A DNA stretch of 7,541 nt from a bacterium (GTDB lineage Bacteria > Bacteroidota > Ignavibacteria > Kapaibacteriales > Kapaibacteriaceae): the NCBI GenBank assembly GCA_020050895.1, contig JAGVJW010000245.1, forward strand, positions 1-7,541, read 5' to 3'. Under the pieces are notes generated by a model. It made no database searches. It worked only from the letters and a program-made list of their open reading frames with translations, and was not told where the DNA came from. Both the position numbers and the translations under genes were made by a program. This document shows, piece by piece, positions 6,526 to 7,541 of the stretch (position 1 is the first letter of the stretch; each line of letters begins with the position of its first letter).

Positions 6526-7541
6526 TTACTTGTTTTCCTGGTTGAGCTCGCGAATTCCCCTCCGTACATCAACCTTCAGCAACAGCGCCAGACCAACAAC
6601 GAGTAATATTACAAGCGATAGTATGGCTATGCGGTAACTGCCCGTCGCAGTAAGAGCTATTCCAAAGAGCAGAGGTCCAGTCCATGATGTGCCTCTGTCC
6701 GATATTTCGTACAGTGAAAAGTACTCTGCAGTACGATCCGGGGGAATCAGTTGTGAGAAGATTGAACGAGAGAGTGCCTGCGTGCCCCCTAACACTAAGG
6801 CGATAATAAAAGCCAGAATGTAGAACTGTGCTTCTGTGGTGACGACTGCGTAGGCCGCAACCACAACGCCGATCCATCCTAAGAGCGAAATCAGGATTGC
6901 ATTTTTCGCCCCGATCCAAGCTGCAATGCGTTCAAATAACAGCGACCCACCCATGGCAACGAACTGAACCATGAGGATTGCCTTGGTAAGGACATCAAGC
7001 CCCAGTCTCAGCTCTTCCTGCCCGTAAGCCGAGGCCATAACGATTACTGTCTGAACCGCATCGTTGTAAAAAAGGTACGAGATAAAAAAGAGGAGCGTTA
7101 CTCTGTAACTTGCCATGTGACGTAACGTGGCAAGGAGTTGCAGGAAGGTTGCCCGTATATTAATTTTCTTTACAACCGATCTGCCGGAGCCAGGCAGCAG
7201 GCTCATGGGAATCAATGCGAATGAGACCCACCATATTCCAGTGGAGGCGAGGATCAAACGGACAGCGAGCGATGTATCGCCGCCGGAATCCTTTACCGAT
7301 CCAAACCACAACAGATGAATGAGTAGAAGGATGCCGCCGCCGAGGTAACCTAAGGCCCAACCCCGCGATGAAACTTTGTCGCGCTCGTCGGTTGTCGATA
7401 AGTCGTTTAGATAGGCATTGGTGACAACCATGCACGCGCCGAAAGCGACGTTCGCCGCAATAAAGAACAACCCTCCGTATAGATAGTTGCCTTTGTCTAT
7501 ATTCAGAAAGTATAACAAAGTTGTGGCAACCGATCCAACAA
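6526..7541 (-). CDS. UMF1/Atg22-type major facilitator transporter, N-terminus outside the window
   Basis: The frame is open from the window edge to TAA at 6526-6528, giving 337 residues. About 100 residues of a usual 420-450 are missing at the N-terminus. Nine or ten hydrophobic helices are visible, for example around YLGGGILLLIHLLW, WWVSFALIPMSLL, LLFFISYLFYND, ILISLLGWIGVVVAAYAV and ILSLVILLVVGLALLL. The loop AYLNDLSTTDERDKVSSRGW and the motif ALSRSIFSQLIPPDRTAEYF followed by SLYEISDRG (about 6690-6780) are characteristic of the UMF1 family related to the yeast vacuolar effluxer Atg22. Its role is inner-membrane transport; the substrate in bacteria is not established and cannot be read here. 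By eye it is richer in G+C than the genes to its left. The TTG at 7518 is not the true start, because coding continues upstream in a membrane segment. A 29-bp repeat array follows the stop. Confidence 0.88.
   Translation of the reverse strand, partial: VGSVATTLLYFLNIDKGNYLYGGLFFIAANVAFGACMVVTNAYLNDLSTTDERDKVSSRGWALGYLGGGILLLIHLLWFGSVKDSGGDTSLAVRLILASTGIWWVSFALIPMSLLPGSGRSVVKKINIRATFLQLLATLRHMASYRVTLLFFISYLFYNDAVQTVIVMASAYGQEELRLGLDVLTKAILMVQFVAMGGSLLFERIAAWIGAKNAILISLLGWIGVVVAAYAVVTTEAQFYILAFIIALVLGGTQALSRSIFSQLIPPDRTAEYFSLYEISDRGTSWTGPLLFGIALTATGSYRIAILSLVILLVVGLALLLKVDVRRGIRELNQENK

Noticed and set aside
6276..6545. 89-residue plus-strand frame
   Set aside because: It runs into the second repeat array and past it into the transporter 3' end on the opposite strand. 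It has no signal or motif and mirrors a minus-strand frame with the same wobble positions.

Overview
The window looks like a chromosomal stretch from a Bacteroidota-type bacterium, possibly the Ignavibacteria/Kapabacteria side of that group. Two genes encode large secreted proteins whose C-termini match the type A sorting domain of the type IX secretion system (T9SS), which is confined to this superphylum. Promoter-like sequences also resemble the Bacteroidota TAnnTTTG box. The lineage is inferred; no rRNA or tRNA is present to confirm it.

Layout. Bases 1-116 are a leader with a possible promoter. A small, extremely cysteine-rich secreted protein (117-779, +) is followed 67 bp later by a T9SS cargo protein with Asp-box repeats (847-3336, +), and the two may form an operon. 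A tandem array of a 29-bp unit (3336-3461) fills the gap to a convergent second T9SS beta-propeller gene on the minus strand (3463-6045). That gene carries an in-frame TAA at codon 47, which cuts the signal peptide off from the body of the protein. It is annotated as a probable pseudogene, or else a sequencing error or an unusual expression case. Upstream of it, 6065-6436 holds two short minus-strand reading frames in the same frame, separated only by a TAG, with no recognised function. A second, shorter copy of the 29-bp repeat (6461-6520) lies just past the stop codon of a minus-strand UMF1/Atg22-type major facilitator transporter (6526-7541), whose N-terminus is beyond the window.

Genes 1-3 look like a locus for cell-surface or secreted proteins. 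No enzyme active site was recognised in them, so the substrate or partner is unknown. The transporter shares no evident pathway with them. The most unusual items are the dispersed 29-bp repeat with its quasi-palindromic core placed against stop codons, the internally duplicated 27-cysteine protein, and the nonsense codon in the second T9SS gene. No complete new defence or mobile system is visible.
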